DNA from: Pelomyxa schiedti
Lineage: Eukaryota; Evosea; Pelobiontida; Pelomyxidae
NCBI GenBank assembly: GCA_020536535.1
Contig: JAHLWZ010000792.1
Location: 1-64,000 of the forward strand
Reading direction: 5' to 3'
Length of the DNA: 64,000 nucleotides
In this document: positions 46,847 to 60,170 of the stretch, piece by piece
How positions within the stretch are numbered: position 1 is the stretch's first letter
Layout of the letters: every line of letters starts with the position of its first letter
Program-made: the position numbers and the translations under genes
Notes under the pieces: model-generated
Told to the model about the DNA's origin: nothing
Seen by the model: only the letters and a program-made list of their open reading frames with translations
The model's database searches: none

Positions 46847-49800
46847 TTACTTGCAGAGGAACGCAGCCAGTTGCTGTGCCAACAAGGTTGCAGCAGCCGC
46901 ATTCTTGCTGTAGGCAGAGAGAATTCCAAGTCCAGAAGAGGGGTCAACTTGCACTGAAATAAGTACTGGTGCACTATCAAGGAGGAATTCTCCATAGAAC
47001 ATTTCAACAGTACCGGCCGAGCTACCGACGATGTGCGCAATGTGCACGAATTGCTGCGGTTGTTTGTTATTGGGGGAATGTTAGTCCAAGTGGGTGGTTG
47101 GTAAGATCATGCCTGGACTCCCTCCGGCAGTTCAGAGGCTGATTCAGGATCTAAACGAACAGGCACATCTATTTGTCCATCCTCACTCTCACTGAGGGTG
47201 TCTGGGGTACATTAGAATAAGGCAACATGACGTTTGATAGCAAACTCTGAAGAGTGAGAAACTCTGTTTCGGTTATTTCCTTTGGTCTTACCAGGTCTCC
47301 AATAGGGGGGTCAATTGAAATCGGAATAATCCCAAGGGACGACCTTTGCTGGTTAGATGTTTTGTTGCCCATCTCTTCTTACCCAATGTTAAATTTGGCA
47401 GGTTTCAAGTCAGAGTATTTTACTGAAAGGATTACATTGGCAGACCCCCCAGGTGCAAGTTCCCCAATGTCACTGAATGGAACAATTTGTATTCCTTCAT
47501 CATTGGGCTGCAGGTACGATCGATTAAAAAAAAATGGAGAAGACAGTAACAGGAGAACTCTTAGCCATACCCCGGCCTCAAATTTGATTTTGGTGATGGG
47601 TTCTGCTTTTTCATTTTTGAATGAAAGCTGGAAAATACAACAATCTGGAGGTGTTGGCTGTGTGCAACTCCTCAAGCAGCAGTAATCTACAGCTAAACCA
47701 CTAGTTGCCTCAGAGGTAATGAGATGTATACTCTCAGAGATACGTGGACCAGAGTAGCTGTGTGACTGTTGTGACAATGAGAAAAACCTTATTTCTATGA
47801 GACATTACCTGTCTGGGTTGTTCTGCTGCTGCTGTGTCACCACCCGCATCCCCCCCTGTGAAAAGTATTAAATAGTCTGCAAAGGAAACATTAGGTCACA
47901 CCAAATAAGTCTTCAACGCTGTCCTTCCGTACTTTAGGAGTGGCTGGAGATTCTGCGGTTGTAGTTGTAGTAACAGACTTATTTTTTGTTGCTTTAGTTT
48001 TAGGTACAATATTGCCCCATTCATCTTCCTCTTCCTCCTCCTCCTCGTCCTCGTCCTGATCTTCCTCATCCTCACCCTCCTCATCTTCATCTGGTTCTAA
48101 CTTTTCTACATCAATCCAACCGTCGTCATCCCCTGTATCCACACTGAAGTGTAGAATTAAGAAAGACCAATTGGCAAATGCATACTGCTCAATCCATCCG
48201 TCGTCGGCGTCGGCACTGGCAGAAGCTACAGGATGAGCAAAAGGTCCTTGCTCCTCCGAAACAACTTCCGTTGAAGCTACATTCCTCACTGAAGGGTCTG
48301 GAGGCACCTAAGGATGTTTCTAGTGCGTTGGTACCCCAACACCATACCTCAGGAAAGTCCGGTAAAGGCTCGTATCCATTAACATGGTCATTGACAACAT
48401 GAGAGAGTGTACCCAGGGTGAAGTGATTTCTTACTAATAACATTAAGAGAGGGATGGAGATTTTCAAAACAACCTTCGGTTATCGATTCGACACTGGGTA
48501 CCGGTTTCCTAGTAAACAGTAGTCGGTTGCATGCAGCATGTATCTGTGTGGGCGTGGCTGTAGGAGCAAGAAGTATCTGCCGCATTACTCTGGCACGATC
48601 TCTACAAAACAAGTTTCAAAAAGGAAAGGAGTTGCGAGTTAACCTTATATCATAATTCTGATCATATTTGGCAAGTTGCAAAATATAGCGGAAAATTTGA
48701 TCAACTTTTTCTGGGATGGCAAGGAACAGTTTTGTACCAAGTGTCAGTACTTGAAGTTTTACTAACACAGACTATGAGGGAGGTAAGTTACGAAATAACT
48801 CTAACATTCATTTTCACCTCGTCAGAAAAAGACTTCGCCAGTTCTCGGAAAATATCGGCTGCGTATTGTATAATCATCTTATGATACTCTCCAATAACCC
48901 ACACAATTGATGCTCTTGCGTGAGGTGCCTTTTTTGTTTACTTATTCAGTCCAAATTACAAGGTTTTTTTTCATATTTAAAAGATAAGTGAAAGCCCACC
49001 GTCACAGTTTTTAATAACCGTGCCAAACGCAGAACAACTCTGCAATCTCGGGCACTGTCCTGGGACGGGTTGTCATTGAGGAGAAAAAGAACTTGCGACG
49101 TACTTCTTCTGTAGATGGCTGACTGGCATTAACTTGAAGAAGCTTCTTTAAAACAACAACACTTTCTGCAACAACTTCTTCACTTGTACTTGCTATAAGC
49201 TGCATCAAATGTTGTTGGCATCTTTCTGATACTTGAGGAATTGTTGTTGCGCACCTTTGAATTGGTTAGAGGCTACTACCGCTTAAGTGACATGCCTTCC
49301 GATGGCTTGTATTGTATTAGCCACAAAGACTTTATTTTCATCTGTGACGTAGGCCTTGAATTCAGACAATATTCGGCCAATATTGGTCTCATTTGCAAGG
49401 TGGGTTAAAATCTCGAGTTTAAGATTTCGTATCATCAGTGGTTCTCCCGTGTTGATGAAGAAATCCGACAGGTGATCAGTAAATATAGTCTACAGGGAAA
49501 GTAAACTTGTGTTGGTGAGTGGAGTGGAGTGTACAGGATTTTTGGAGGCCATGCTAGCAATATTGAGTAGAACGATGTAAACTCCCTCTTTATGGGAATG
49601 GAGTAATCTTATAAGAGCCCTTCCAATACGGAAGTGCTCATTGGGAGGGGCCAAATAGAAGTACAACAGGGAGGTTTCCAACACAACCTTAGAAGTTCAG
49701 GAAAAAATTGACCAATAGTTTATCCTCACCGCGCTATTATGTGACAGGAAAAGGGGTTGGGCACAAGTTAACATCAATCTGTGGTCAGGGTCCATTTCCC

Positions 49801-51135
49801 AGTCTTCAAATTCTTCAGTTTCTGTAGTGGCTGAGTCTGGATTATCCACTTCAGGTACTCTGAGAACCACTTAGAAATAGAATACAATAGGGATACTAAC
49901 TTGGTTTTTCTGTGCTTTTCGGGGTCCGGGTTGACGAATTGTGTTCTACCATACTGGCGCAGTAATTGCAAAACAGCCACCTTCATTAAAAAAAAGTTGG
50001 AACTGTGGATGAGTATTTTTGTTGGGGTTACCTGTCCCCACTCATCTATATCAGGGAGAACGTGACAAATGTGTCGGAAGTTTTGGTGGATTAAGTCGTA
50101 CCGTGTTGGGCAAACTTCCAGAAAAGCCTAAAGGAACTTGTCAAATATTGTTCCTTAAGTCCCAAATACCTGCACAGCGGAGCCAAGAACAATAGTGCTG
50201 GAGTCTCTCAGTAGTTGGGCAACCATTTCAACACATTGGTCAATTTCTCTTGGATCAAGTCTTGTATTACAACGAATTAGGAGTTGTCTCAAGAAAAAAA
50301 AAACCTTAAAATTTTGGAAATAGCATGTGCAGCAGTTTTCCTGACATAAGCTGAAGTATCCTTGACACCTTTGCCTACAGCAAGAATAATCAACTGAGTG
50401 ATATCTCGTACTTTGATGCTTGACATGGAACGCAGAGAGCTTGCTCTAATAGCTCTCAGAAGCAATTTAATATGGAACGGGCTCACCTGAGAAGTTGGTT
50501 TGGATCTAGTTGTGCCTTCTGCATACTGTTGATAGCAAGAAGGGCTTTCTGAGGTTCCATTTCTGCATAATGGACCAAATACATATAAACGAGGTTTCGA
50601 AGTTCCCTGTTTGGGGTGATAACATTTTTTACAACATCTGGAAATGCTGGCGAAACATCTTTGCCTTTAGAGTGCATCTATTTTGAATGAGTTACCACAG
50701 GCAATTGTTTCCTTTGCTGGTTTTTTTTTTTTAAGGAAAAAAACACAGGCAGCACCAGGCCTTATTACAGTATTTGTTTTAACAATACTAATTAGCACGA
50801 AATTAAGCATAATAATTGTCATCAGGAATGCTCACGCCCATCGTGAGCTTCATCCCCTGCATTTTATCCTTATCAGAAGCACTGTCCAAGCACTTCCTTA
50901 TCTCGGCCAACTTGGCGGCGCAGTTCGTGGAATCGTCGAAAAATCGCTTGTCATTGAGGCCGATCTGCGTGATCATGGATGAGATCGACTGCTGCGCCGT
51001 GTTCACGTTCAGATTTGCCAAATTGATGCCGGTTGAAACTATCGTAGTCGGCATCGGCGGCACCGTGGCGTTGTAAGATTCCGACGACACCGACGAGCTC
51101 GAGATGTTGCTGCTACCGTCACCCCCAAAACTCAT
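46847..51135 (-). CDS. AP-3 complex subunit beta
   Basis: Large subunit of the adaptor complex that sorts cargo to lysosome-related organelles. The first exon (50836..51135, MSFGGDG) ends in LAEIRKCLDS and MKLTMG and joins 50487..50677, reading SKGKDVSPAFPDVVKNV, LVYMYLVHYAE and DPNQLLR; the next exon gives ASSLRSMSSIKV and AYVRKTAAHAISKI. This matches beta-3 adaptins more closely than beta-1/2. About a dozen further exons carry the HEAT-like solenoid, including YGRTQFVNP. The hinge near 48000 is very acidic with an EEEEEDEWGN run, typical of beta-3, and the C-terminal ear ends at 46847. The first intron (158 bases) is longer than usual. Internal exon borders were not all fixed. Confidence 0.82.
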
Positions 51136-51400
51136 TTTTTTTCGTTTAATGATCGGCTGATTTTTTCTTTCCTTTAATGGCTGATTCGGTTTCGTTTGAG
51201 AGGTCGCGAAGAGTTGTTCTGATTTTCCAGATTTATTTTTGGGTGCGGTGCAGAACAAAAAACAAAAAATTTCTCACAACGAACGTGAGGCTCACAGCGC
51301 AATTGTGTTGGAAATTCGTGTTGGGTTATTTGCAAAATCCCAATGTGGAAATGACTATGCTGTACGGTTGGTAATTGTGATTGGGGTGTGACATTCGGCA

Positions 51401-54400
51401 CTATCTCTTCTCTGTCCTGACGAACCGTCCAATGAGATATATGGCCACTCTGAGTACAATGAATAGTCCCGCACATATCAACAAATCCCACTAGGAAACC
51501 GGGTTAGCGTGATGATGGAAGACGGGAATGTTTAACACACTTTGAGCATGTGCTCTTTGTAGCCACAGGCGTTCACAAACGCATCAAAGTAGATAGACGG
51601 TGGTATTTCTCCTGATTCAGAGGCCATCACATTTTTCTCTTTGGCGAATTCATTCACCACGAAAGGCTCAAACAAGTAGTTCATATAACTGACCTATTCC
51701 AAGGTGGGTCAGTGTGTTTGTGTAAGAGACCTCTTACTCTGAAAAGGCCACCATATGAAACATCACCAGGCATTATTTGAGACCCACTGAGGAGCGTCAT
51801 TGCAAGAAGGAATCCAACATAAATAGCAGTAGCCTCATTCGTTGAAGCAGAGAAGAGGCATATCAACTCTGCCCAACACCATGCTAGAAGGGCGGCCAAT
51901 AAGCAGATCTACACAGTGTTAAGAGACGCAGTGCATAGGCGACATACCGCGAAGAAAACACCCCCATAATTTACAGTACCCCCATCTCCAAAGGCCATCC
52001 AGTAGAAAGGAATGGCTGCAATAATGAGGAAAAATAAAGAAGATAGCCAGGTGTACCGCATAAAATTGCGTCGAGGAAGCAAATAGGTACTTGCACACAC
52101 ATATTGGCAAGAAAATAGGCACCTGACGTGTAAAGTCCAGCACCATGCTCTCTGAAGTAAAGAATGCGAGAGTCGATAATTATTCCAATGGAATTCATGA
52201 TCATAATGGAAAAGGCGATGAGAGCGAATGTGAGGGCACCCATTCGCTGACCTGCAGATGTGGCGTCAGGGTCGCGAGGTAAATCCCAATAAAGCTAGGA
52301 CACTGTTAAAGAAAACAACTACGTGAATAATTAAGTTTGTATAGGATACACCCCCGGCTATTAACCCTATCACAAGCGAGGAAATCATTTGGAGCCAGAA
52401 TGCTTTCACATTTCGAAGAGAAACGAGCCAATTCCTTAAAATCAAGTACCAAAAGGATTGCAGTATCTGTTTCTTTTTTCCTCTCTGTGCTTTCTCTATT
52501 TATTTTTTATCTCATTAAGTCCTATTTAAATAAAGTTGAAGCCAAACCAGAAAGCCAGGATGGGTTGGCGGTTGTGGCAGGAGCTACAGTGTATTTTAGG
52601 TAGGCACTTTCAGTGTATTTTTGAGAAAGTGCAACAAGATTGATTGCAGTATTATGTTTGAGTTCAAGTGTTCCTAGGATGGAAAGTTTGACTGAAGTTT
52701 CTCTCACAATACTACTTACCGGTATCACCGCCGGTTGGTGTTTCGACTGTGGCAGCAGGGCGAGAGGAAAGTAAGTCGATAACGAAATCTAAGAAAGATC
52801 AACAGAAATCCTTAAAAACCAATGGCCACACCAGCTAGATTTTCATTGGGTGGTGGAGTTATCTCAAGTGATTTAAAGTACGGTAGTACATCCCTAATGA
52901 AGACGTTAAAGGAATATTTGCTACAAGGATGAGTTTACTTCACAGGACCGTAAAAAATAAGTCGTCCATCTGCCAGTAGGAGAAGATAGTCAAAAAGTTC
53001 GAATCTAATGACAGTTAGAACAATACTGTGTTGGAGCATACAGCATACATTTGACTCCGAGGCTGATGGATTGTACATATTGCAGTACTCCCATTTTCAA
53101 CAAATTTCTGAACTGCCTTTATGACTTGAAAAGCATTTTGAGCATCCAGACCAGAAGTAACCTTTTTAACTTGGAAAAAAACATAAAAGAAGGTGAGAGA
53201 TACCTCATCAATAAAGAGGAGTTGTGGTGAATTGACCACTTCTAATGCAATCGTGAGTCGTCGTCTTTCTCCTCCAGAAAGCTGAATTTTTTTAAAAAAA
53301 AAATAAAGTAGGAAGAAGACTTTACCCCACGTTTTTTCTCCCCACCAACTCTTGTGTTTGCAACTTTTTGTAAGTTGAAATTTTGTAACAATAGGGAAAT
53401 CAAGGCGCTTCTCTCGGCTGGGATCATATCGGGTAATTTTAGTTTTATTCGGTAGTCCAGTAGTTCTTTCGGTGTAAGTTCAGCTGGAGGATAAAAAAAA
53501 GTAACAGTCAGAGTGGTTCTTTGAAGGGAAAGAAAAATACGAATGAAAATCTTCCCAAGGTCAAAGAATGTTTGTTTTATTTTTGGTTTTTTTGGTGGGA
53601 GGGAAAGATGTCATGAGTTATAGAAAGCAGGAGAAGATTGAGTACATCATCTTGCATAACGTAGGCTGTATGATTCAAATAGACACTAGGACTTGGCTTG
53701 ATGCCGTCAATAAGTACAGATCCTCCAATTTTTCCAGTTTTATTCTTTCCTGCCAAAATGTCCAAAAGTGTGGATTTTCCTGGAAGTTATTGTAAGGGTG
53801 GGAAACATGCAGCGGAAAAATACCGCATCCAGAAGGACCCATTAACGCAATAAGCTTTCCAGAAGGCAGATAAGCAGATAGTCCCTTCAGAATATTAATG
53901 TCTTTTCCTTTTATTGGGACCGTGTATGTAATTCCAGAGAAGGACACAGAGAGACCCTTCTTAGCACTTGCCTCTGCTGCCTCTAGGTCTTCCTTTGGTA
54001 CCACGAACTCCGTGTGAAGGGACATGTTTTCAACAGCAGCTTTTAGCACAGTGGTACTTGTAATAGTTGTCGTTCGTAGCGTGCTGCAAGGGAATACATT
54101 ATTTTCAGCGTGAGAGTTCGGATGATAACATACCTTCCACCTGGATGCCAAAAAAAAATGCGGATGTAGTTTGAAGAAAAGAATATAAAGGAGAGATGTT
54201 ACCACTCAAGGAAGTGTACGGGGGGGAAAAAAAAAAAACAAAACAAAAAAAAAAAAGATCGCCAAAGTACCTCCGAGGTCCAAATTTGCCGGAAGCGCAA
54301 CCATTTTCCTCTTGGGCTTCGCCGTAGTCGCAACAAAGGCCAGCGCGTTGCCCAACGTGTTCGAGCCCTGGAGCACCGACGACATCTCCAGCTCCAGAGC

Positions 54401-54820
54401 CCTCGTCTCGGCCAGGGCCTTTAGAGTATCGGCAGTAACCAGCGGGTGCGTCGTCGGCGCCGGCGCCGGCAATGCTTTTTCTTTCTTGCTGTGGCCGTGA
54501 CGGCGGTGGTGGCGGCGATGGTGGTGGCGAGATTCGCTGCTGCTCGAGCCTGAGCCGTTGTCGTCGTCGGAGGGTGGGTTCGCGGCGTGCTTGGCCTTCT
54601 TGGGGGCCAGCGAGCATTCTTCTTCCTTGTTGGGGTCGCTGCTGGCTTTGGCGTCGTCTTCTTCCTTGTGGGAGAGCTTCTCCATCTTTACATCGGCGGT
54701 CTTGGCGCGTTTCGATGAGGAGGAAGAGGAGGAGGACGATCGGGATTTTGATTTCTCCTTCTTCGCGTGCTTCCTCTTTGGAACCGGAGATCTTTCGTTA
54801 CCGCTGTCGTTGTCGCTCAT
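51401..54820 (-). CDS. ABCG-family half transporter with long charged N-terminal extension
   Basis: ATP-driven lipid or drug exporter with the nucleotide-binding domain first. Exons 54271..54820, a 7-base exon 54134..54140, and 53824..54083 start the protein MSDNDSG; phases agree. About 180 residues of Lys/Glu/Ser/His-rich sequence precede the ABC domain: Walker A GPSGCGKST, AYVMQDD Q-loop, a VGG-EKKRG signature-like segment, Walker B LLFIDE, TSGLDAQ, and H-loop TIHQPR. The membrane domain follows, with LYFREHGAGLY and LLWDLPRDP segments, ending LLICAGLFIVLRVAIYLIGRF near 51401. The signature lacks the canonical SGGQ order across an intron I could not fully resolve. ATG 54025 (MSLHTEF) would give a protein without the extension. 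Confidence 0.8.
54134..54140 (-). other. 7-base microexon in the ABCG gene
   Basis: GTGGAAG, flanked by ATCCAG and GTATGT, links the charged N-terminal exon (ending phase 1) to the exon starting CACGCTACG with frame preserved. Lacks a conserved-motif check, so less sure than the rab2 cases. Confidence 0.55.
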
Positions 54821-55378
54821 CTCGACCGTTGGTCAAACGCTACCGTTGGTTTTTTCTTGTTTTGATTTCGCCTATTGTTTTCTGATGTCCGTTAATCGCA
54901 TCCGGAAAATCTGACCGAGGAACGACGGCTGTTTTTGGAAGAAATGCCCGGTCAGTAGTGAAGCGCGAAGTGGATGAGCCTTTTCTCTTTTAGTGCCTCT
55001 GGTCAACATTACCATTGAGCGTGTTAGAGTTGAACTCTCAATTGAGAGGGAGGAAACCGTCAGTCCAGTCTTCATTTTCTTGCTTGATGGTAGGTGAACG
55101 TTCACGACTCAACGAATTTCCGTCTGGGGAAAATGTGCAATAATCGGAATGAACACTGTGATCTGGACTGAGAAAAATGGTCTGTGAGTGCGAATTTGGT
55201 TGTTGAAATCTGCATGGTGCAATCGGAAAATCAAGTTTGGCATAGTTTTATTTCTTCTTTGTTCCAACGAAACAACCAAGGTTGGTTGTTGGTCCTTTTT
55301 CTTTTTTTTTCTTACCCCTGCAATAAACCGTAACCAGAACACCGCAGCAAGAGCAAACACAGAGAACTGATAAATAAT
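54821..55378. other. Divergent intergenic region, no gene seen
   Basis: Spacer between the ABCG start and a small plus-strand gene. Short frames on the minus strand lack splice logic or motifs. Probably two promoters. Confidence 0.5.
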
Positions 55379-56157
55379 ATGTCGGGCAGGGGACCGCCCC
55401 CACGCTCCTCCAGTGCCAAACGCGCTGCCCACTTCAACGAGACAAATGAGTATCAGAGACGTGAAAACTGGAGAGAGGTGATGCATTGTTGTGGGTCTGT
55501 AATGTGCATTCACTCCTCTGCTTTGAGGCACTTTTTTTTTTTTTTTTGGTTTTTTTTTGGGGGTGTACTGGTGTGCTGTTGTGCGTGGTGTGATACGGAA
55601 AAGAATGGGTTTTTTAAAAAAAGTACAGATAGAAAGTGGAACGAACGAGATGCTGGCTTTGGCCAAAGAAGCCGAAAGTAAAGCACTTTCCCAATCAACA
55701 GTGGAAAATGCCATCAAAGTAAAGGCCCTCGCTGAACGCCTTCAAGCCTTGGCCGAAAGTATTTTGGCGAACGAGAGGGGAACTCACGTGTGTCTCCTCC
55801 CTCATCCTTTGTTTTTTTATTTTGAATGTTCTTTTTGTTTGTTTGTTTTATTTTTTTATCTGTTTTTTCGTTTGTTCTTTCGCGTTATCTGATACGGATC
55901 TGGATCTATAATAGAAAAGGCAAAGGAAAGTCCCTGGACCAGGCGGCCGCGCTCAAGAATCACCAGATTCCCCGCCCTCGCCATCTTCTTACCCCAGGAA
56001 GAACTTATGAACCCATCTCTTCATTTGGGGGAAAAAATTGTAGTCTTCTTCTTTTTCCTTTGGGTGGTGTTTGTTATTTATTATGATTTTAGCTTACGTG
56101 GGGCACCACCACGGCCCAGTGTCAATGCCCTCACGTTGGGATTGGTGCCTGGAGTAG
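55379..56157 (+). CDS. Small Ala/Glu/Lys-rich helical protein
   Basis: Exons 55379..55477, 55629..55789, 55915..56039 and 56093..56157 join in frame to about 149 residues starting MSGRGPPPR. The centre is a strongly helical, charged segment (NEMLALAKEAESKALSQS, VENAIKVKALAERLQ) likely to form a coiled coil; then a Gln/Pro/Arg-rich part and a His-rich end. The last intron is optional: reading through stops at 56086. If the last exon is real, its coding part overlaps the 3' coding end of the convergent SecG gene by about 75 bases. No family recognised. Confidence 0.5.
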
Positions 56158-59100
56158 TAGTGTTCCTTTGTGTTTTTTGTTGCACCAGCTGATAGAATGG
56201 GTTGTGGTGAATAGAGGCATTGATGGCGATGAGCCAATCCTCCATCACTGGTGCGCTATCTGCACTAAGATGGTATACATCATGGTGGCCCTGCAAATTG
56301 TGAGTTATGAGTGGTTGGTAACATAACTGTTTTAACAAGTTTTTGGGACTCCGTACTCTAGGTTATAAAAACAATATAAAGTGATAAGTAAACTATTTGC
56401 TTACTGCAACGAGTTCTCCAGCTTCCATTTTGCAGGCTTTTAGAGGTACATTGGCAGAGGAACTACTTATTCTTTGAATGGTAAAAAGGTTCTTCTTTGT
56501 GCCAACTGGAATCACTTCAACATTTTCCAGAGGGACTATACCACAGGGTTCTTTATCCTAGACTCAGGTAAAAATGCGAAAAAGCAACAGTTGTCCATAC
56601 GCCGGGGTTTTTAAAGTAATACAAGCAGTTATCTGAAAGTACAAACCACCGCTTTTTCCAAGTCTTGATCCGACCACCTTCTTTGGTCAACCACCCTTTC
56701 TTTTCTGCATTGGCAAAAACTCCCTTCTCCATTTTAATTTCATCGTGCACAATTCTAATTCTTTGGTAAGTAGATGTTGGACTGTAGAATGTCATACCTA
56801 TCGTAAATTTTTTCCAGATACTCTCCTGGTACATCCATCCCACTGTTGATACCCCTATTATTGCGCAGAAACTCTGCTTTGCTCATCTTGTTCTTGACCT
56901 GCGGGCTGTGGGCATCGGTATTAAGCATAATCACGCTAAACGCAAGAACGTAAACAGCATCAGATGAAGCTAATAGTCCTGTCGGATTTTGCGTGAAGTA
57001 GTGGTGGGCAAATTGCTCCATGATACGGTCAATCACTTGAGATTCTCCAGGTAAACGGAAAGACATTAAAAGGCGGCTATGGTGATTGTTAATGACCTAC
57101 AAAGGCTAAATTTTAATACCGAAGAGCAATGTCAAATTCAAGCCCAGTGAAATCAAAAGTTTTGATAAAAGCAGTCAAGATATCACGGTTGAATTGCTCC
57201 CTGTATAAACGTCATTTGGTTTAACCAATGTTACACTGTAACCTTCCGCCAATATATTCTCCAATTTTCACTTTATTGAGGGCACTTGTGGACAATAACC
57301 AGGCAGCAATTTCAGCCGGTTCTTCCTTAATGAGGCCCGCCTTTTGCATGTACTCAACACCCTGGTTGTGATTAGAGTCTTTGTTGAATTGAGAGAAATA
57401 AAACTTGTGAGGGCTTATGGTTGAACAACTGTATTGCCTTAGTTGAGTGCTCTTTGTATTTAGCCTGGAACTCGGGTGATTCTCGTTCCCGAGATTTGGA
57501 AAGAACAGCTCTAAGGTGAGTCATTTATTAGAAGACACTCCTAGGAATACACAAATACCTTTGTTTGTTTAGTGATTCTAATTCTTGTAGAGGTAGAACC
57601 CCTAGCTCCAGAGCTAAGTCATACGGCGTTTTCCCATTTTTGTCTTTGTAGAAAAGTGGATCACACCCTCTATTAAACATGAATCAGATTTGCAGTTCAT
57701 AAGTGACAGGAACAACTTCAAAATGAGAATTCTAGCAGCATCGATATTTTTTTGCTCAATCGCTGAGTGCAGTGGCGAATTTGATTCACAGTCAGGTTGA
57801 TGGAGCTTCATTTTTTCAAATTCCTCAGATGAGATCATCGCTTGGCTCCTGAACCAATTAGTTTTTTTCCTGCTACTGAACGTCATACGTGGATTTTTCT
57901 TCTAGGTATTGCAACCATAAGGAATCAATGACAAGACCTATACTTGTTGGAGCACCAACACAGGCTGAGACATGAAGTGCAGTTTGTCCTTTTTTATTTA
58001 CAATCCTGGTGTCAGCATGTTTTGACAGCAAACACTTTGACAAAGAAGTCAGTTGAAATCTTTCACGCTTTCAAGTAATAGATTTACCTTGACTGACGAG
58101 GGGAAGCCATTGGAGATTGCATAGTTAAGAGCCGTGTTGCCATCTAAATCCTTATGCATGTAAAGGTACATTTACACATGCAATCCCTTACTTGGACGTT
58201 CACGTCGGCACCGATATTACACAAAAGAGTAATGAGGGCACAATTTCCGTTTCCTGCCGCAGCATGAAGAGGTGTAATGCCATCTCCATTAACAGCTGTG
58301 AAACACCGTGAGAGGATTCGAGGTTGAAATCCAAAGAACCAGTTATGCTTGCACCATGAACTAATAATACTTTAACAACAGCTGGGTTGCCTTGTGCTGA
58401 AGCTATATGAAGAGGTGTCATTCCCGTGTTATCTACAGTTGTTACGGTTGCTCCTTTGTGTATCTTGATAATCCAATTAGTAGATAGTTATTTGTATGGA
58501 GCCCTACTAAGAAAGAGACAGCATTATAGTTATCAGAGGCAGACGCAGCATGAAGTGGTGTCATTCCATTGCTTGCTTTAGTTTCCAGAGTCTGTGCTCC
58601 TCCATAGGCAAGTAACATGGAAATACAATCGATGCACCCAGAGAGACATGCCTGGAAAATATGTTGTGAGGGCTGTTGCTTTCCACGCACGCACCTTATG
58701 AAGTGGGAGGGCTCCTGAGGTATCTTTTGTCGTAGGACAAGCTTTTGCTTGTAACAACGCTTCTAAGCACATGAAATTACCTTTACCAGCGGCGACATCT
58801 GGTTGGAATTAAACCACTTCCTCAAACAATTCCCACACACGTAATGGGGTGAGGCCATCTTGGTCCTTATCCTCCACCAGGTCTACCTGGACAGCCGAAA
58901 TGGCTTTAATTACTTCAGGAAGACCACCAATTACGGCATGGTGCAAAGAATTCCAACTGCTAGAATCCTTGAGGGATGGGTTGGCACCCTTGGCTAACAG
59001 ATCAAGTGCATTTTGGGCACACCCCGCTGCACAAGCATAGTGCAGGGATGTACGCAAAGTATCTGGTGAATCTACGACATCAACAGGTACCCCACTTTGC

Positions 59101-60002
59101 AAAAGCTAACAAATAGTAAGAGCAGGTAAAAAATGAGTGCGCCATACAAGTTGCAATATTTCGGAGTCAGGATTGGTAGCGGCAACATGAAGAGGTGTCA
59201 CAGAAGGAATTGAACTACAATTTAATAATGCATCAGGGAAATTTTTTACTAACAGCTCCATGCACCTGGAATCGTTGATTTGAACATTCAATAGTGGGAA
59301 TGAGAATACTTGTAGTAATTCTTGGACGTGGCAATATGAAACACAGAAGGAACATTTGGTTTGGTCCCCTCGATCACTGCACCTCCCTTAATAAGTAATT
59401 CCACAATTTCCTCAAATCCACCATCCACAGCATAATGCAGTACTATGAAGGGGGGGAAAAAAATATAAGCAACCAACAAAAGTGGGGGAGAAAAAACCAG
59501 AAAATCCACGGGAATCTATTGCGTTTGGGTCCCCTCCGTTTCCCATAAGTACAGACAGGCACTCGCGTGACCCCGACGCCGCGGCGTGGTGCATTGGAGT
59601 GCGCCCAAGTTGGTCGGCCTTGTTGATTGCCCGCAGCAGTTGCTTTTGTTGCTTTTTATGTACGTCGCTTTTGTGGGGAGACTCGGCCTCTCGCTCCTGC
59701 TCCTGCTCATCGTGGTCGTGACTGTGGTGGTGTTTAGACTTATGGGACGACTCAGCATGGTGCTTGGGGTGGTGTTTGGAGGAGTGCTGGTGTTGTTTTC
59801 CAGACTTATGGGATGTCGGTTCCTTGTCCTCGTGGTCGCCTTGATTTGGAGAAGACGACGACAAGGGCGGGGACTCGTGAGTAGATAGGACCGTCCCCAT
59901 TGCCGAAAGCGCAACTGACAGACCAACGTGGTCCCCGTTGTACGACATTTCGTGCAAGTTGCTACCAGTCGCCTCGTTGTTTGTGCTTAAAGGCGTAGAC
60001 AT
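56081..60002 (-). CDS. secG: Ankyrin-repeat, Sec7 and PH domain Arf guanine-exchange factor (SecG/cytohesin-like)
   Basis: Activates Arf GTPases on membranes. The start [11 protein letters not shown] (60002) leads into a His/Lys/Ser-rich linker, then more than ten ankyrin repeats ([37 protein letters not shown] and others) spread over short exons from ~59700 to ~57600. The Sec7 domain runs from about 57360 to 56760 with KIGEYIGG, the catalytic glutamate finger [23 protein letters not shown] and [15 protein letters not shown]. The PH domain follows ([31 protein letters not shown]). The same order occurs in Dictyostelium SecG. Exon borders between repeats were inferred only where ankyrin phase demanded. 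Confidence 0.85.
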
Positions 60003-60170
60003 GTGTGGCGGTTAGCGTTTTTGTTTTTGTTTTTTTTTTTCCCTTGCCGCTCTTCCGCTAAACCCCGACTCTCAGACACTCCCAAATCACAACCGAAACC
60101 TGCTCAGCCTCGGTGTATCACGCTAAAAATGCCTTATTTTTCGGCTCCTTTCTCCTTTTTTGGTTTTACT

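Noticed and set aside
50445-50486. A 32-base intron in the AP-3 beta gene.
   Set aside because: A later acceptor at 50446 gives NQLLRASSLRSM, matching beta-3 adaptins, with a 41-base intron.
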